NCBI GenBank assembly: GCA_022340185.1
Contig: JAJDOK010000009.1
Coordinates: 1-36,444, forward strand
Direction of reading: 5' to 3'
Length of the DNA: 36,444 bases
From: Salaquimonas sp.
Lineage (GTDB): Bacteria; Pseudomonadota; Alphaproteobacteria; Rhizobiales; Rhizobiaceae
The stretch's first letter is position 1; each line of letters starts with the position of its first letter. This document shows, in pieces, positions 8,905 through 16,517 of the stretch. Below the pieces are notes generated by a model. It was not told where the DNA came from. It saw nothing but the letters and a program-made list of their open reading frames with translations, and made no database searches. The translations under genes were made by a program, and so were the position numbers.

Positions 8905-9385
8905 CGATCCTGCCCTTCACGTAGTCGATCCTCGGCGCCCGGAACGCCATTGCTACCCACGCCCCGACGAGGCGCAGTACGAACGACACAGACCGCTTGT
9001 CCGTCGGCACACCATCCAGATTCAACCGGTCGCGGTAGATCGAAATCCAGTGCCCCTTGGTGAAGTCGGCAAACATCGCCGTGTTGCAGCAGGTGGCCAC
9101 CACCCGGCGTGTCGGCGAATCAGGTTTCAGCCGGTGTTCGCCAAGACATTCCGCGCCCTGCAAGCATCGCACGCGGTCTTTCCTGAAAAGCGCGTATGGT
9201 GATCCGCCATGTTCGTCCAGAATCGGGATCGCACCCGGTAACATTCCGAGTAATCGCCCCGCCTCCCGGCAATCTGAGCAATCGCACACGGTGATGAGAA
9301 TGGGCTTTCCGACGGCTTCAAGCTGAACCTTGTCGCATCGGCACTTGGCAATGTTCACCTGATCGTTCGACATATCGCAGTTCAA
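8888..9385 (-). CDS. GFA-like (glutathione-dependent formaldehyde-activating enzyme superfamily) zinc protein
   Basis: A 165-aa protein with the cysteine layout of the GFA fold: KCRCDKV near the N-terminus, CDCSDCREAGRLLG, then an unusual CC pair in ATCCNTAMF. These cysteines would bind structural zinc. The named reaction (S-hydroxymethylglutathione formation) is established for few members, so the substrate is open. Start choice: TTG at 9385 has GGAGG 10 nt upstream, while ATG at 9373 (MSNDQVNIAKC) has no Shine-Dalgarno; I take the TTG with moderate confidence. It is divergent from the TetR gene across a TetR-type palindrome and may be its target. Confidence 0.75.
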   Translation of the reverse strand: MNCDMSNDQVNIAKCRCDKVQLEAVGKPILITVCDCSDCREAGRLLGMLPGAIPILDEHGGSPYALFRKDRVRCLQGAECLGEHRLKPDSPTRRVVATCCNTAMFADFTKGHWISIYRDRLNLDGVPTDKRSVSFVLRLVGAWVAMAFRAPRIDYVKGRIDGIEN

Positions 9386-9414
9386 GCTACCGACGCCTCC
9401 GTCACGATAACTAG

Positions 9415-9429
9415 ACTAGACCGTCCAGT
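9415..9429. promoter_or_regulatory. Candidate TetR operator
   Basis: ACTAGACCGTCCAGT is an odd-centred palindrome with 7-bp arms and one mismatch per arm pair, similar in form to the TAGACC/GGTCTA sites of many proteobacterial TetR regulators. It lies in the 103-nt divergent region between the GFA-like and TetR genes. Confidence 0.5.
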
Positions 9430-9488
9430 TTGATGATGCAAGGCGGCTGTGCTATTTCCTGCGGTGTCGAGTTGGATCAGCGGATGAC

Positions 9489-10130
9489 ATGGGCACAAGC
9501 ACGCGCCAGCAACGCACGCACAAGGCTATCCTGAACGCGGCTGAGGATCTGTTCCTGAGGGATGGCTTCCTTGGCGTCAGCATGGATCAAGTCGCGGAAA
9601 CTGCGGCGGTTTCCAAGCAGACGGTCTATGCGCATTTTCAGAGCAAGGAGGCGCTGTTTCTCGCCTTCACCCAAGCCTTGATGGAACCGGCCGGCGATGA
9701 ACTGGGAAAGCGTGTTTCCGAACAGTCTTTGGACCTGGAATTCGAAGACTACCTCAGAGCATTCGCGCACCAGCAACTCGCCATCGTCGTCACGCCCAAG
9801 CTCATGCAATTGCGGCGCCTGGCGATTGGTGAAGCGACGCGCTTCCCCGAATTGGGCGCGACTCTTCACAAGTTGGGTCCGGCCCGTTCGATCAATCGCC
9901 TTGAATTTGCATTTCGGCACTACCGAAACATCGGCCAGATTCGAGCACCAAATCTTCGCGAGGCTGCATCCAACTTCAATTGGCTGATCATGGGTGCACC
10001 CGTCAACGATGCCATGATACTCGGAGATGCAGCGATTCCCGGGAGAGAGCTGCTTGAAGCCCACGCGGAAGAGTGTGTCCGCGTCTTCCTTGCTGCCTAT
10101 GGAGCCAACCCGCCGGCCTACTTCGAGTAA
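9489..10130 (+). CDS. TetR/AcrR-family transcriptional regulator
   Basis: A 213-aa regulator with an N-terminal TetR helix-turn-helix at about 10-56: ILNAAEDLFLRDGFLGVSMD, then VAETAAVSKQTVYAHFQSKEALF. The helical C-terminal domain resembles the AefR-like TetR_C group (LRRLAIGEATRFPELG). It probably represses itself and the divergent GFA-like/DUF6958-like pair through the palindrome at 9415-9429. The inducer is unknown. Its 3' end overlaps the convergent ligase gene by 13 nt. Confidence 0.9.
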   Translation: MGTSTRQQRTHKAILNAAEDLFLRDGFLGVSMDQVAETAAVSKQTVYAHFQSKEALFLAFTQALMEPAGDELGKRVSEQSLDLEFEDYLRAFAHQQLAIVVTPKLMQLRRLAIGEATRFPELGATLHKLGPARSINRLEFAFRHYRNIGQIRAPNLREAASNFNWLIMGAPVNDAMILGDAAIPGRELLEAHAEECVRVFLAAYGANPPAYFE

Positions 10131-11374
10131 TCCCGCAGATCGTCGATGACCTTGCCGTCATTGGGCAGCGAGGCGGCGATCTCGACCAGGCCCTTCAGCT
10201 TGGTATGCGCCGTCAGCGCCTCGCCGATCGCCTGCGCGTCGGGGCTGGCGCCGTCGGCCGGTTCGATCTTCAGCGTCATGGCGTCGCGTTCGCCCTCCCG
10301 GGTGACGACAAGGCGGGCCCGCGCAATGCCCGGCACCGATTTGGTGATCGCACTGATCTGCCTGGGATCGACGAACATGCCCTTGATCTTGGTGCGCTGG
10401 TCGGCCCGGCCCATCCAGCCGCTGATGCGCATATTGGTGCGCCCGCATGGCGACGGCCCGTCCAGCACGGCCGAAAGATCGCCGGTGCCGAAGCGGATCA
10501 GCGGATAGGCCGGGTTGAAATTGGTGACCACCAGTTCGCCGACCTCTCCGGGCGCCACCGGATCGTCGGTGCCCGGCCGCACGATTTCGACAATCAGGTT
10601 CTCGTTGACGACCATGCCGGGCAGCGGTTCGCCGCCATTCTCGTTCCTGGCGGCGCTCTCATAGGCGATGACGCCGAGGTCGGCGGTCGCATAGGCCTGC
10701 ATGACGCTGACGCCGCGCTCCCGGTATTCGGCCCGCAGCGAGGGAAACAGCGCGCCGCCCGAGACGATGGCCTTCCGGAAAGATGATAGATCCCGGCCCA
10801 TCTCGGCGGCCTTGTCCAGCATCGCCTTCAGGAAATCAGGTGTACCGGCATAGGCGTCGGGCTTGAGGATCGCCGCGGCCTCGACCTGCTGTTCGGTATT
10901 GCCGATGCCGGCCGGAAAGACCTTCGCGCCCAGCGCGCGCGCGGCTTCGTCTAGGATCAGCCCGCCCGGCGTCATGTGATAGGAAAGCGAATTGTGCACG
11001 ATGTCGCCCGGGCGGATGCCGGCGGCGAAGAAGGCGCGCGCACCGCCCCATGGATCGATGCCCGGCGCCTGCGGTTCCCACACCGGGCCGGGCGACATGA
11101 ACAGCCGCGCCCCGTCGAGCATGCCGGGATGGACGAACCCGCCGAAAGGCGGTTCGGCGGTCTGCGCCTCCATCAGTTCGCCCTTGCGCAGGACGGGAAG
11201 CGCGGCGAGCGCCTCGCGCGAAGTGATCGAGGCGGTGTCAACATCGGCAAGGCGCTTTTCCCAGCCTGGAACATTCGCCTTTGCCTCCGTCAGGAATAGC
11301 GCCAGACGCTCGAACAGCCTGGCTTCGCGGGTCTGCGGCGCGAGCGTCTCGTCTGCGTCGAAATGCTCGTTCAT
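10118..11374 (-). CDS. PaaK-like adenylate-forming enzyme with non-canonical P-loop
   Basis: A 418-aa protein related to phenylacetate-CoA ligase, normally about 430 aa. Late ANL motifs are visible: LVVTNFNPAYPLIRFGTGDLS (A7 type, with the ribose-binding aspartate), GRADQRTKIKGMFVDP (hinge and A8) and an end with LPNDGKVIDDL. The phosphate-binding loop, usually TSGTTGKP, is replaced by FMSPGPVWEP, and the YGxTE motif reads YATADLG. It may activate an unusual acid, do only one half-reaction, or be non-catalytic. The start at 11374 has AGGAG upstream and overlaps the preceding stop by 4 nt (ATGA), so it is coupled to the small membrane protein. It is the last gene of the ABC cluster. Confidence 0.8.
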   Translation of the reverse strand: MNEHFDADETLAPQTREARLFERLALFLTEAKANVPGWEKRLADVDTASITSREALAALPVLRKGELMEAQTAEPPFGGFVHPGMLDGARLFMSPGPVWEPQAPGIDPWGGARAFFAAGIRPGDIVHNSLSYHMTPGGLILDEAARALGAKVFPAGIGNTEQQVEAAAILKPDAYAGTPDFLKAMLDKAAEMGRDLSSFRKAIVSGGALFPSLRAEYRERGVSVMQAYATADLGVIAYESAARNENGGEPLPGMVVNENLIVEIVRPGTDDPVAPGEVGELVVTNFNPAYPLIRFGTGDLSAVLDGPSPCGRTNMRISGWMGRADQRTKIKGMFVDPRQISAITKSVPGIARARLVVTREGERDAMTLKIEPADGASPDAQAIGEALTAHTKLKGLVEIAASLPNDGKVIDDLRDYSK

Positions 11375-11901
11375 GCTCCTGCTCCCGCCAGTCTGTCGAA
11401 AGGTCTCCACCCGCCCGAATTGTCGATGCGCAGCCGCACATGGCGCGCGATCGCCTCGACCATGCCGCCGGCGTCGCCCTCCAGCGGCGCCAGTTCGATG
11501 ATGTGGTCGGGCACGTGATCCGGCCTGCCCGGCACTTCTTTCACCCGTCCCGCCTCCTGCGGTCGCCACAGATAGACGTCGAGTTCGACATCGTTTTCCC
11601 TGCGCCGCGCCACGATCTCGCGAATGCGCTCCCAAGCGACCGTCTCGGATTGCCAGCGCGCGTCATAAAGCCCGGTCGGACGCGCCGCCAGCACAACGTC
11701 GTTGCGCAGATAGCGCAGGACCATGGTCGCCGAGACGAAGGCGAAGAAGGTCAGCGCCGACAGCACCGTATAGAAATTGGCATGGCTCATGGCGAACACG
11801 TTCAGGAGCATCCAAACCGTGCCCGACACCATGGCCGTCATCGCGGCGGCGACGATCAGCGTCACCCGGAATTTTGGCCGCGAATAGCGCATGCTGGTCA
11901 T
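11371..11901 (-). CDS. Small inner-membrane protein, two N-terminal helices plus soluble domain
   Basis: A 176-aa protein. Two hydrophobic segments (about 12-35 and 43-62) are followed by a soluble beta-rich stretch (VLAARPTGLYDARWQSETVA, then ELDVYLW...HIIELAPLEG) resembling the PH-like domain of STM3941-type membrane proteins. That resemblance is by eye. The ATG at 11901 has AGGA about 8 nt upstream. Its position inside the ABC/CoA-ligase operon, coupled to the PaaK-like gene, suggests an accessory role at the membrane; the function is not known. Confidence 0.75.
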   Translation of the reverse strand: MTSMRYSRPKFRVTLIVAAAMTAMVSGTVWMLLNVFAMSHANFYTVLSALTFFAFVSATMVLRYLRNDVVLAARPTGLYDARWQSETVAWERIREIVARRRENDVELDVYLWRPQEAGRVKEVPGRPDHVPDHIIELAPLEGDAGGMVEAIARHVRLRIDNSGGWRPFDRLAGAGA

Positions 11902-11923
11902 TCCGACTTCCTGCGTTTTGCCG

Positions 11924-12778
11924 TCATGTCAGCCAGCGCTTGCGCCGCTTGTAGTGCTTGACGTCGCGGAACGACTTGCGGCCTTCGCCTCCGACGCCGA
12001 GATAGAATTCCTTGACGTCCTCATTCTCGCGCAGTTCGACCGCGCTGCCGTCCATCACCACCCGGCCCGATTCCAGAATATAGCCATAGGTAGCGTATTT
12101 CAGCGCAACATTGGTGTTCTGTTCGGCGAGCAGAATGGACACGCCCTCCTTGGCGTTGAGATCGGCGACGATCTGGAAGATTTCCTCGACAAGCTGCGGC
12201 GCCAGCCCCATCGACGGTTCGTCGAGCAGGATCATGGTCGGCCGGCTCATCAGCGCGCGGCCGATAGCGCACATCTGCTGTTCGCCGCCCGACGTGTAGC
12301 CGGCCTGGCTCCTGCGGCGTTCCTTCAGCCGCGGAAAATAATCGTAGACCAGGTCAAGGTCGGCGCTGACCGCGCCGCGCCCGTCGCGCCTGGTATAGGC
12401 ACCCGTCATCAGGTTCTCCTCGATCGTCAGATGGCCGAAGCAGTGCCGGCCCTCCATGACCTGGATGCAGCCGAGCCGAACCAGATCGTTGGGCGACAGG
12501 GACTGGACTTCCTGACCGTTGAAGACAATGTTGCCCTTCGTCACCTCGCCGCGCTCGGCGCGCAGCAGGTTGGAGATCGCCTTCAGCGTCGTCGTCTTGC
12601 CGGCGCCGTTGGCGCCGAGGATGGCGACGATCCCACCGCGCGGAACGTTGATCGAAATGCCCTTCAATACCAGGATGACGTGATTGTAGATCACCTCGAT
12701 ATTGTTGACCGTCAGAATGGCGTCGACATCCCCTTTGATGGGCTCGCCGCCGGGCTGAGCTGTGACAGGCGCGTTCAT
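11924..12778 (-). CDS. Branched-chain-amino-acid-type ABC transporter ATP-binding protein (LivF-like)
   Basis: A 284-aa cytoplasmic ATPase that powers import with the two permeases and the LivG-like partner. Walker A is GANGAGKTT (55-63), the signature is SGGEQQM, and Walker B is MILLDEPSMGLAP, which is the typical LivF form. A 20-residue N-terminal tail and a basic C-terminal tail (KHYKRRKRWLT) extend the usual 230-240 aa core. GGAGA lies about 10 nt before the ATG. Separated from the binding-protein gene by about 100 nt holding a strong hairpin. Family members in clusters with CoA ligases often import organic acids and not amino acids; the substrate here is inference. Confidence 0.93.
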   Translation of the reverse strand: MNAPVTAQPGGEPIKGDVDAILTVNNIEVIYNHVILVLKGISINVPRGGIVAILGANGAGKTTTLKAISNLLRAERGEVTKGNIVFNGQEVQSLSPNDLVRLGCIQVMEGRHCFGHLTIEENLMTGAYTRRDGRGAVSADLDLVYDYFPRLKERRRSQAGYTSGGEQQMCAIGRALMSRPTMILLDEPSMGLAPQLVEEIFQIVADLNAKEGVSILLAEQNTNVALKYATYGYILESGRVVMDGSAVELRENEDVKEFYLGVGGEGRKSFRDVKHYKRRKRWLT

Positions 12779-12822
12779 TACAGGTCTTCTCCGCTGGCTC
12801 CGTCGTGGACCCGGGCTTGTTT

Positions 12823-12853
12823 CCCGGCCGGCCAGTCGAAAGGGCCGGCCGGG
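12823..12853 (-). other. Intercistronic stem-loop downstream of the binding-protein gene
   Basis: CCCGGCCGGCC (12823-12833) and GGCCGGCCGGG (12843-12853) form a perfect 11-bp all-GC stem with a 9-nt loop. There is no T-tract, so it is not a classic terminator. It lies 25 nt after the binding-protein stop and 45 nt before the LivF-like start, as expected of a 3' mRNA-stabilising or partial-termination structure. Confidence 0.7.
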
Positions 12854-12877
12854 AGATTGCTTGCGTTCAACCGGAAG

Positions 12878-14197
12878 TCACTCCTTGCAGTCGTTGTTCA
12901 CCGGCCAGGGTGCATTGGCCTCGGCATATTCCTTGGCCTTCTGTTCGATCAGCGGCTCGATGGCCGACTGGTCGGCCTGCAGCAGGTCGGAAACGGGCAC
13001 GAACTTGGCGCCATCCCATTCCAGCATCCAGGCACCGGAATGGCCGGTATGGTTGCCGCAGGAGGTCTTGAACGGCGGCACCATGCCGGTTGCGCCGAGT
13101 GCGGCCAGCGTCTCGGCATTCATGTCGAGATTCTCCAGGCCCCAGCGGACCTGCTCGGCATTGACGGCCTTGACGCCGAAATGTTCCTGCGCCGCCTTGA
13201 TACCTTCTACGAGGATCATCGAAATGACGATACCGCGCTGGTAGAAGACCTTCTTTGTGTCGACATCGGGATTTTCAACCAGCGAATTGCCGGCATCGAT
13301 GACATATTTCTTGATGTCGGCCATGGCCTGGCTGTCGGGTTGCGGCTGGCTCCAGGAGATCGACTTGTAGCCCTTGCCGGCTTCACCCACGGTCAGCATG
13401 TCGTCGTCGGAACCGGACCACCAGATACCGATGAACTTGTCCATCGGATATTTGGTCTTGACGGCCTCGGTGATGGCGCCGGCATTCATCGCGCCCCAAC
13501 CCCACATGATGACATTATCCGGACGCTCGCGGCGGATCTGCAGCCATTGCGCGGACTGGTTCTGCATTTCCTTCAGCCCGACGGGAATGGGCAGGAAGGT
13601 GAAGCCATATTTCTTGGCCATCGCTTCGAACAGCGGGATAGGCTCCTTGCCATAGGGATGGTCGAGATGCAGGAATGCGATCTTCTTGCCCTTGAGCGAA
13701 GCCATGTCGCCACCCGAAAGATATTCCAGGATCATCGAGGCGGCGTCCCAGTAACCGGCCGGCGGGTTGAAGGCCCACTGGAAGATCTTGCCGTCGGCCA
13801 TCGGCGAGAAGCCATAGCCCGGCGCCAGGATCGGAATCTTGTCGACATTGGTCTTCGGCAGGACTTGCAGCGTAATGCCGGTCGACCAGGGCTGTGTGAC
13901 GACCGCCTTGTCCTTGGTCTTCTCGTAGCATTCGACGCCCTTTTCCGTCGAATAGCCGGTTTCGCACTCGTCGTAGTCCAGCTTGACGCCGCCGACGCCG
14001 CCGTCGCGCGCATTGAGCATCATCACGTAGTCGCGCTGACCGTTCATCAGCGGAATGCCGGTCGCGGCGAACGGACCCGTTCTGTAGGAAAGGTTCGGAA
14101 CGTAGATAGAGTCCTGCGCAAATGCGGCGGGCGAATACATCGCCGTGCCAACCGCGAGGACCGTGGCCATTGCGGCCATTCTTGTCAGTTTTATCAT
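12878..14197 (-). CDS. Periplasmic substrate-binding protein of liv-type ABC transporter
   Basis: A 439-aa secreted binding protein, longer than the roughly 370 aa of classical LivK. The signal peptide MIKLTRMAAMATVLAVGTAM... ends AFA-QDS (cleavage after about residue 28). The mature part has type I periplasmic-binding features (YVMMLNARDGGVGG, GKKIAFLHLDHPYGKE, KFIGIWWSG). The start at 14197 has GGAGGAGA 5-7 nt upstream; a longer frame to 14230 would destroy the signal peptide. It delivers the substrate to the LivH/LivM-like permeases. The ligand is not readable from sequence; linkage to two CoA ligases suggests a carboxylic acid. The cistron lies between strong stem-loops on both sides. Confidence 0.92.
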   Translation of the reverse strand: MIKLTRMAAMATVLAVGTAMYSPAAFAQDSIYVPNLSYRTGPFAATGIPLMNGQRDYVMMLNARDGGVGGVKLDYDECETGYSTEKGVECYEKTKDKAVVTQPWSTGITLQVLPKTNVDKIPILAPGYGFSPMADGKIFQWAFNPPAGYWDAASMILEYLSGGDMASLKGKKIAFLHLDHPYGKEPIPLFEAMAKKYGFTFLPIPVGLKEMQNQSAQWLQIRRERPDNVIMWGWGAMNAGAITEAVKTKYPMDKFIGIWWSGSDDDMLTVGEAGKGYKSISWSQPQPDSQAMADIKKYVIDAGNSLVENPDVDTKKVFYQRGIVISMILVEGIKAAQEHFGVKAVNAEQVRWGLENLDMNAETLAALGATGMVPPFKTSCGNHTGHSGAWMLEWDGAKFVPVSDLLQADQSAIEPLIEQKAKEYAEANAPWPVNNDCKE

Positions 14198-14235
14198 GCC
14201 TGTCTCCTCCTTCGTTTCATTCGCCGTCATGGCGC

Positions 14236-14269
14236 GGGGAACGTCCCCTTTGCGTCCGGCGGGCGGACG
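14236..14269 (-). other. Two adjacent stem-loops in the leader of the binding-protein gene
   Basis: GGGGA-ACG-TCCCC (14236-14248, 5-bp stem) is followed 4 nt later by CGTCCG-GCGGG-CGGACG (14253-14269, 6-bp stem). Both lie between the LivM-like stop and the binding-protein start. They could set a processing point that gives the binding-protein message its own 5' end and higher abundance. Confidence 0.55.
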
Positions 14270-14288
14270 TTTACCAGTCCGTTCACGC

Positions 14289-15365
14289 TCAGTGCGGGAA
14301 CGGCCAGATGATGAACTTCTCCCGGATGATTTGCCACAGCCTCGCCAGGCCGAGCGGTTCGACGATCAGGAAGAAGATGATGAGGCCACCGACGATCATC
14401 GTGTTGATGTGCTCGAGCGGGGCTGCGCCGATATCAAGGCCCAGAGCGTCGGGAATGGTGTTGATGACGACAGGCAGTGCCACGATCAGCAGCGCGCCGA
14501 GGAAATTGCCCATGACCGAACCCAGCCCGCCGATGATGGCGATGAACAGGATGCGGAAGGACAGCGGGATGTCGAACAGGTTGGGTTCGGCCGCGCCGCG
14601 CCACAGGAAGACGAACAGCGCGCCTGCGACGCCGCAGATATAGGACGACACCGCAAAGGCGAGCAGCTTGGCCTTCATCAGATTGATGCCAACCAGTTCC
14701 GCCGCGATATCCATGTCGCGTACCGCCTTCCAGATGCGTCCGATGCGCCCGCGCGTCAGATTGATGGAAAGGGCGGTCATCAATGCGACGACGCCGAGCA
14801 CGAAATAGTACTGGACGATGGATTTCGCAGTAGGTCCGGCGACCCTGATGCCGAAGAAGTCGATATTGGGCACCTGGATCGCACCCGAGGCGTTGTAATT
14901 GTAGAGCCAGGCCCATTTCTCGAACAGCCAGACCAGGAAAAACTGCGCGGCAAGCGTGGCGATGGCGAGATAGAAGCCCTTGATCCTTAGCGAGGGCAGG
15001 CCGAAGGCAGCGCCTACCGCCGCCGAGAAGAAGCCCGACAGCAGAATGGCCGCCAGCAGGTTCATTTCCGGAAAGATCGTGATCAGCTTGTAGGTTGCAT
15101 ACGCTCCGACGCCCATGAAGGCTGCGGTGCCGAGCGAGAGCTGGCCAGCGTAACCGGTCAGGATGTTCAGGCCCAGTGCGGCCAGCGAATAGATCAGCAC
15201 CGGGATCAGCAGGGCCTGGAAGGTGAATTCGCTCGCCGTCAGCGGAAAGACGACCACCGCCAGGAACACAATGATCCACAACAGCACCGCATCCTGACGG
15301 ACGGGAAACAGCGCGTGATCCGCCTTGTAGGAAGTCTTGAACTGGCCGGCCGTACGATAGAGCAT
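14289..15365 (-). CDS. Branched-chain-amino-acid-type ABC permease (LivM-like)
   Basis: A 358-aa inner-membrane permease with about 8-10 hydrophobic segments. The LivM hallmarks are LNILTGYAGQLSLGTAAFMG and the EAA-like cytoplasmic loop around GRIGRIWKAVRDMDIAAELVGIN. Unusually for the family, the N-terminal 25 residues are a polar tail (YRTAGQFKTSYKADHALF) before the first helix. It pairs with the LivH-like permease to form the channel. GAGG lies 6 nt upstream and overlaps the upstream stop, so the two permeases are probably translationally coupled. Confidence 0.94.
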   Translation of the reverse strand: MLYRTAGQFKTSYKADHALFPVRQDAVLLWIIVFLAVVVFPLTASEFTFQALLIPVLIYSLAALGLNILTGYAGQLSLGTAAFMGVGAYATYKLITIFPEMNLLAAILLSGFFSAAVGAAFGLPSLRIKGFYLAIATLAAQFFLVWLFEKWAWLYNYNASGAIQVPNIDFFGIRVAGPTAKSIVQYYFVLGVVALMTALSINLTRGRIGRIWKAVRDMDIAAELVGINLMKAKLLAFAVSSYICGVAGALFVFLWRGAAEPNLFDIPLSFRILFIAIIGGLGSVMGNFLGALLIVALPVVINTIPDALGLDIGAAPLEHINTMIVGGLIIFFLIVEPLGLARLWQIIREKFIIWPFPH

Positions 15366-15372
15366 TTCAGCC

Positions 15373-16326
15373 TCACACGCGCTCGATGATTCGTTCGCCG
15401 AACAGGCCCTGCGGACGGAACAGCAGGACGAACAGCGCCAGGACGAAGGCGAACCAGGTTTCGGTATTGCCGCCCATCAGCGGTTGCCCCCAGTAGATTT
15501 CGAACAGTTTCTCTAGGATTCCGATCATCAGCCCGCCGATGATTGCGCCGGAAACCGATTCGAGCCCGCCCAGCATCAGCACCGGCAGCGCCTTGTAGGC
15601 GATGACCTCCAGCGCGAACGACACGCCGGCGCGCGCGCCCCACACGATGCCTGTCGCCAGCGCGATGATGCCGGCTATGAACCAGACCAGCACCCAGATG
15701 GTCGAAAGCGAGATGCCGACCGAAAGCGCGGCCTGGTGATCGTCGCCAAGCGCGCGGATGGCGCGTCCCATCTTGGACCGGTTGAGGAAGAGCAGCAATG
15801 CCAGCACCAGCACGATGGCGCCGATGACGGCGGTGATGTCCTTCTGTTCGAGGATCAGCAATCCGCCCCAGGGTTCGAATGTGTAGCTGCCGGTCGGAAT
15901 GCCGAGTTGTTCGGTGATCATCACCTTGTTTTCGCCGCCGAAGATGAGTTCGCCGAAGCCGACCAGGAACAGCGTGATGCCGATCGTCGCCATGAACAGG
16001 ATGATGTCGGGCTGGTTGACCAGCGGACGCAGCACGACGCGTTCGATCGCCATGGCGAGCAGATACATCACGACAAGGGTGAGCGGCAGCGCCAGCAGCG
16101 CCGGTACGCCGTTCTCGTGCAGGCCGACCAGCGTCAGCGCTGCGAACACGACCATGATGCCCTGCGCGAAGTTGAAGATGCGCGACGATTTGTAGATCAG
16201 CACGAAGCCGAGTGCGATCAGCGCGTAGAGCACGCCCGAGACCAGGCCCTCCCACACAACCTGCAGCAGGAAGTCGGGCGCCGACACCATGTCGACAAAG
16301 GGTTTGACGAATATCTGGTTCAGCAT
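15373..16326 (-). CDS. Branched-chain-amino-acid-type ABC permease (LivH-like)
   Basis: A 317-aa inner-membrane permease. LVSGVLYALIALGFVLIYKS and FNFAQGIMVVF near the N-terminus are the LivH signature, and the ATPase-contacting loop appears as SKMGRAIRALGDDHQAALSVGI. It ends with ALFVLLFRPQGLFGER, a conserved LivH tail. Lies 27 nt after the DUF3096 microprotein stop and 7 nt before the LivM-like start, within one operon. Confidence 0.94.
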   Translation of the reverse strand: MLNQIFVKPFVDMVSAPDFLLQVVWEGLVSGVLYALIALGFVLIYKSSRIFNFAQGIMVVFAALTLVGLHENGVPALLALPLTLVVMYLLAMAIERVVLRPLVNQPDIILFMATIGITLFLVGFGELIFGGENKVMITEQLGIPTGSYTFEPWGGLLILEQKDITAVIGAIVLVLALLLFLNRSKMGRAIRALGDDHQAALSVGISLSTIWVLVWFIAGIIALATGIVWGARAGVSFALEVIAYKALPVLMLGGLESVSGAIIGGLMIGILEKLFEIYWGQPLMGGNTETWFAFVLALFVLLFRPQGLFGERIIERV

Positions 16327-16353
16327 TTCCTGCTCCTTACCGCCATCGTCCGG

Positions 16354-16500
16354 TCACGGCAGCATGCCCGGAAACAGGCCGAGTATGCCGACCAGGATCA
16401 GGTAGATCGCGACGACGTAGTTGAGGAAGCGCGGCGCGATCAGAATGATGATGCCGGCGACCAGCGCGATCAGCGGAGCGGTTTCAAGATGAATGGTCAT
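16354..16500 (-). CDS. DUF3096-type membrane microprotein, 48 aa
   Basis: A short gene easily missed in annotation. The frame from the ATG complement at 16498-16500 reads MTIHLETAPLIALVAGIIIL, then IAPRFLNYVVAIYLILVGIL and GLFPGMLP, then TGA. Two hydrophobic stretches separated by the positive, aromatic APRFLNY turn match DUF3096, a family of tiny two-helix membrane proteins. GGGGA lies about 10 nt upstream. It is embedded in the gap between the LivG-like ATPase and the LivH-like permease and spaced like a true operon gene. It may stabilise or tune the transporter; no function is known for the family to my knowledge. Confidence 0.8.
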   Translation of the reverse strand: MTIHLETAPLIALVAGIIILIAPRFLNYVVAIYLILVGILGLFPGMLP

Positions 16501-16517
16501 TCGGTTTCTTCCCCTGA

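Noticed and set aside
11891..14311. 806-codon open frame on the plus strand
   Set aside because: Antisense to the LivF-like and binding-protein genes and the hairpin region between them; low-complexity composition typical of shadows in GC-rich DNA.
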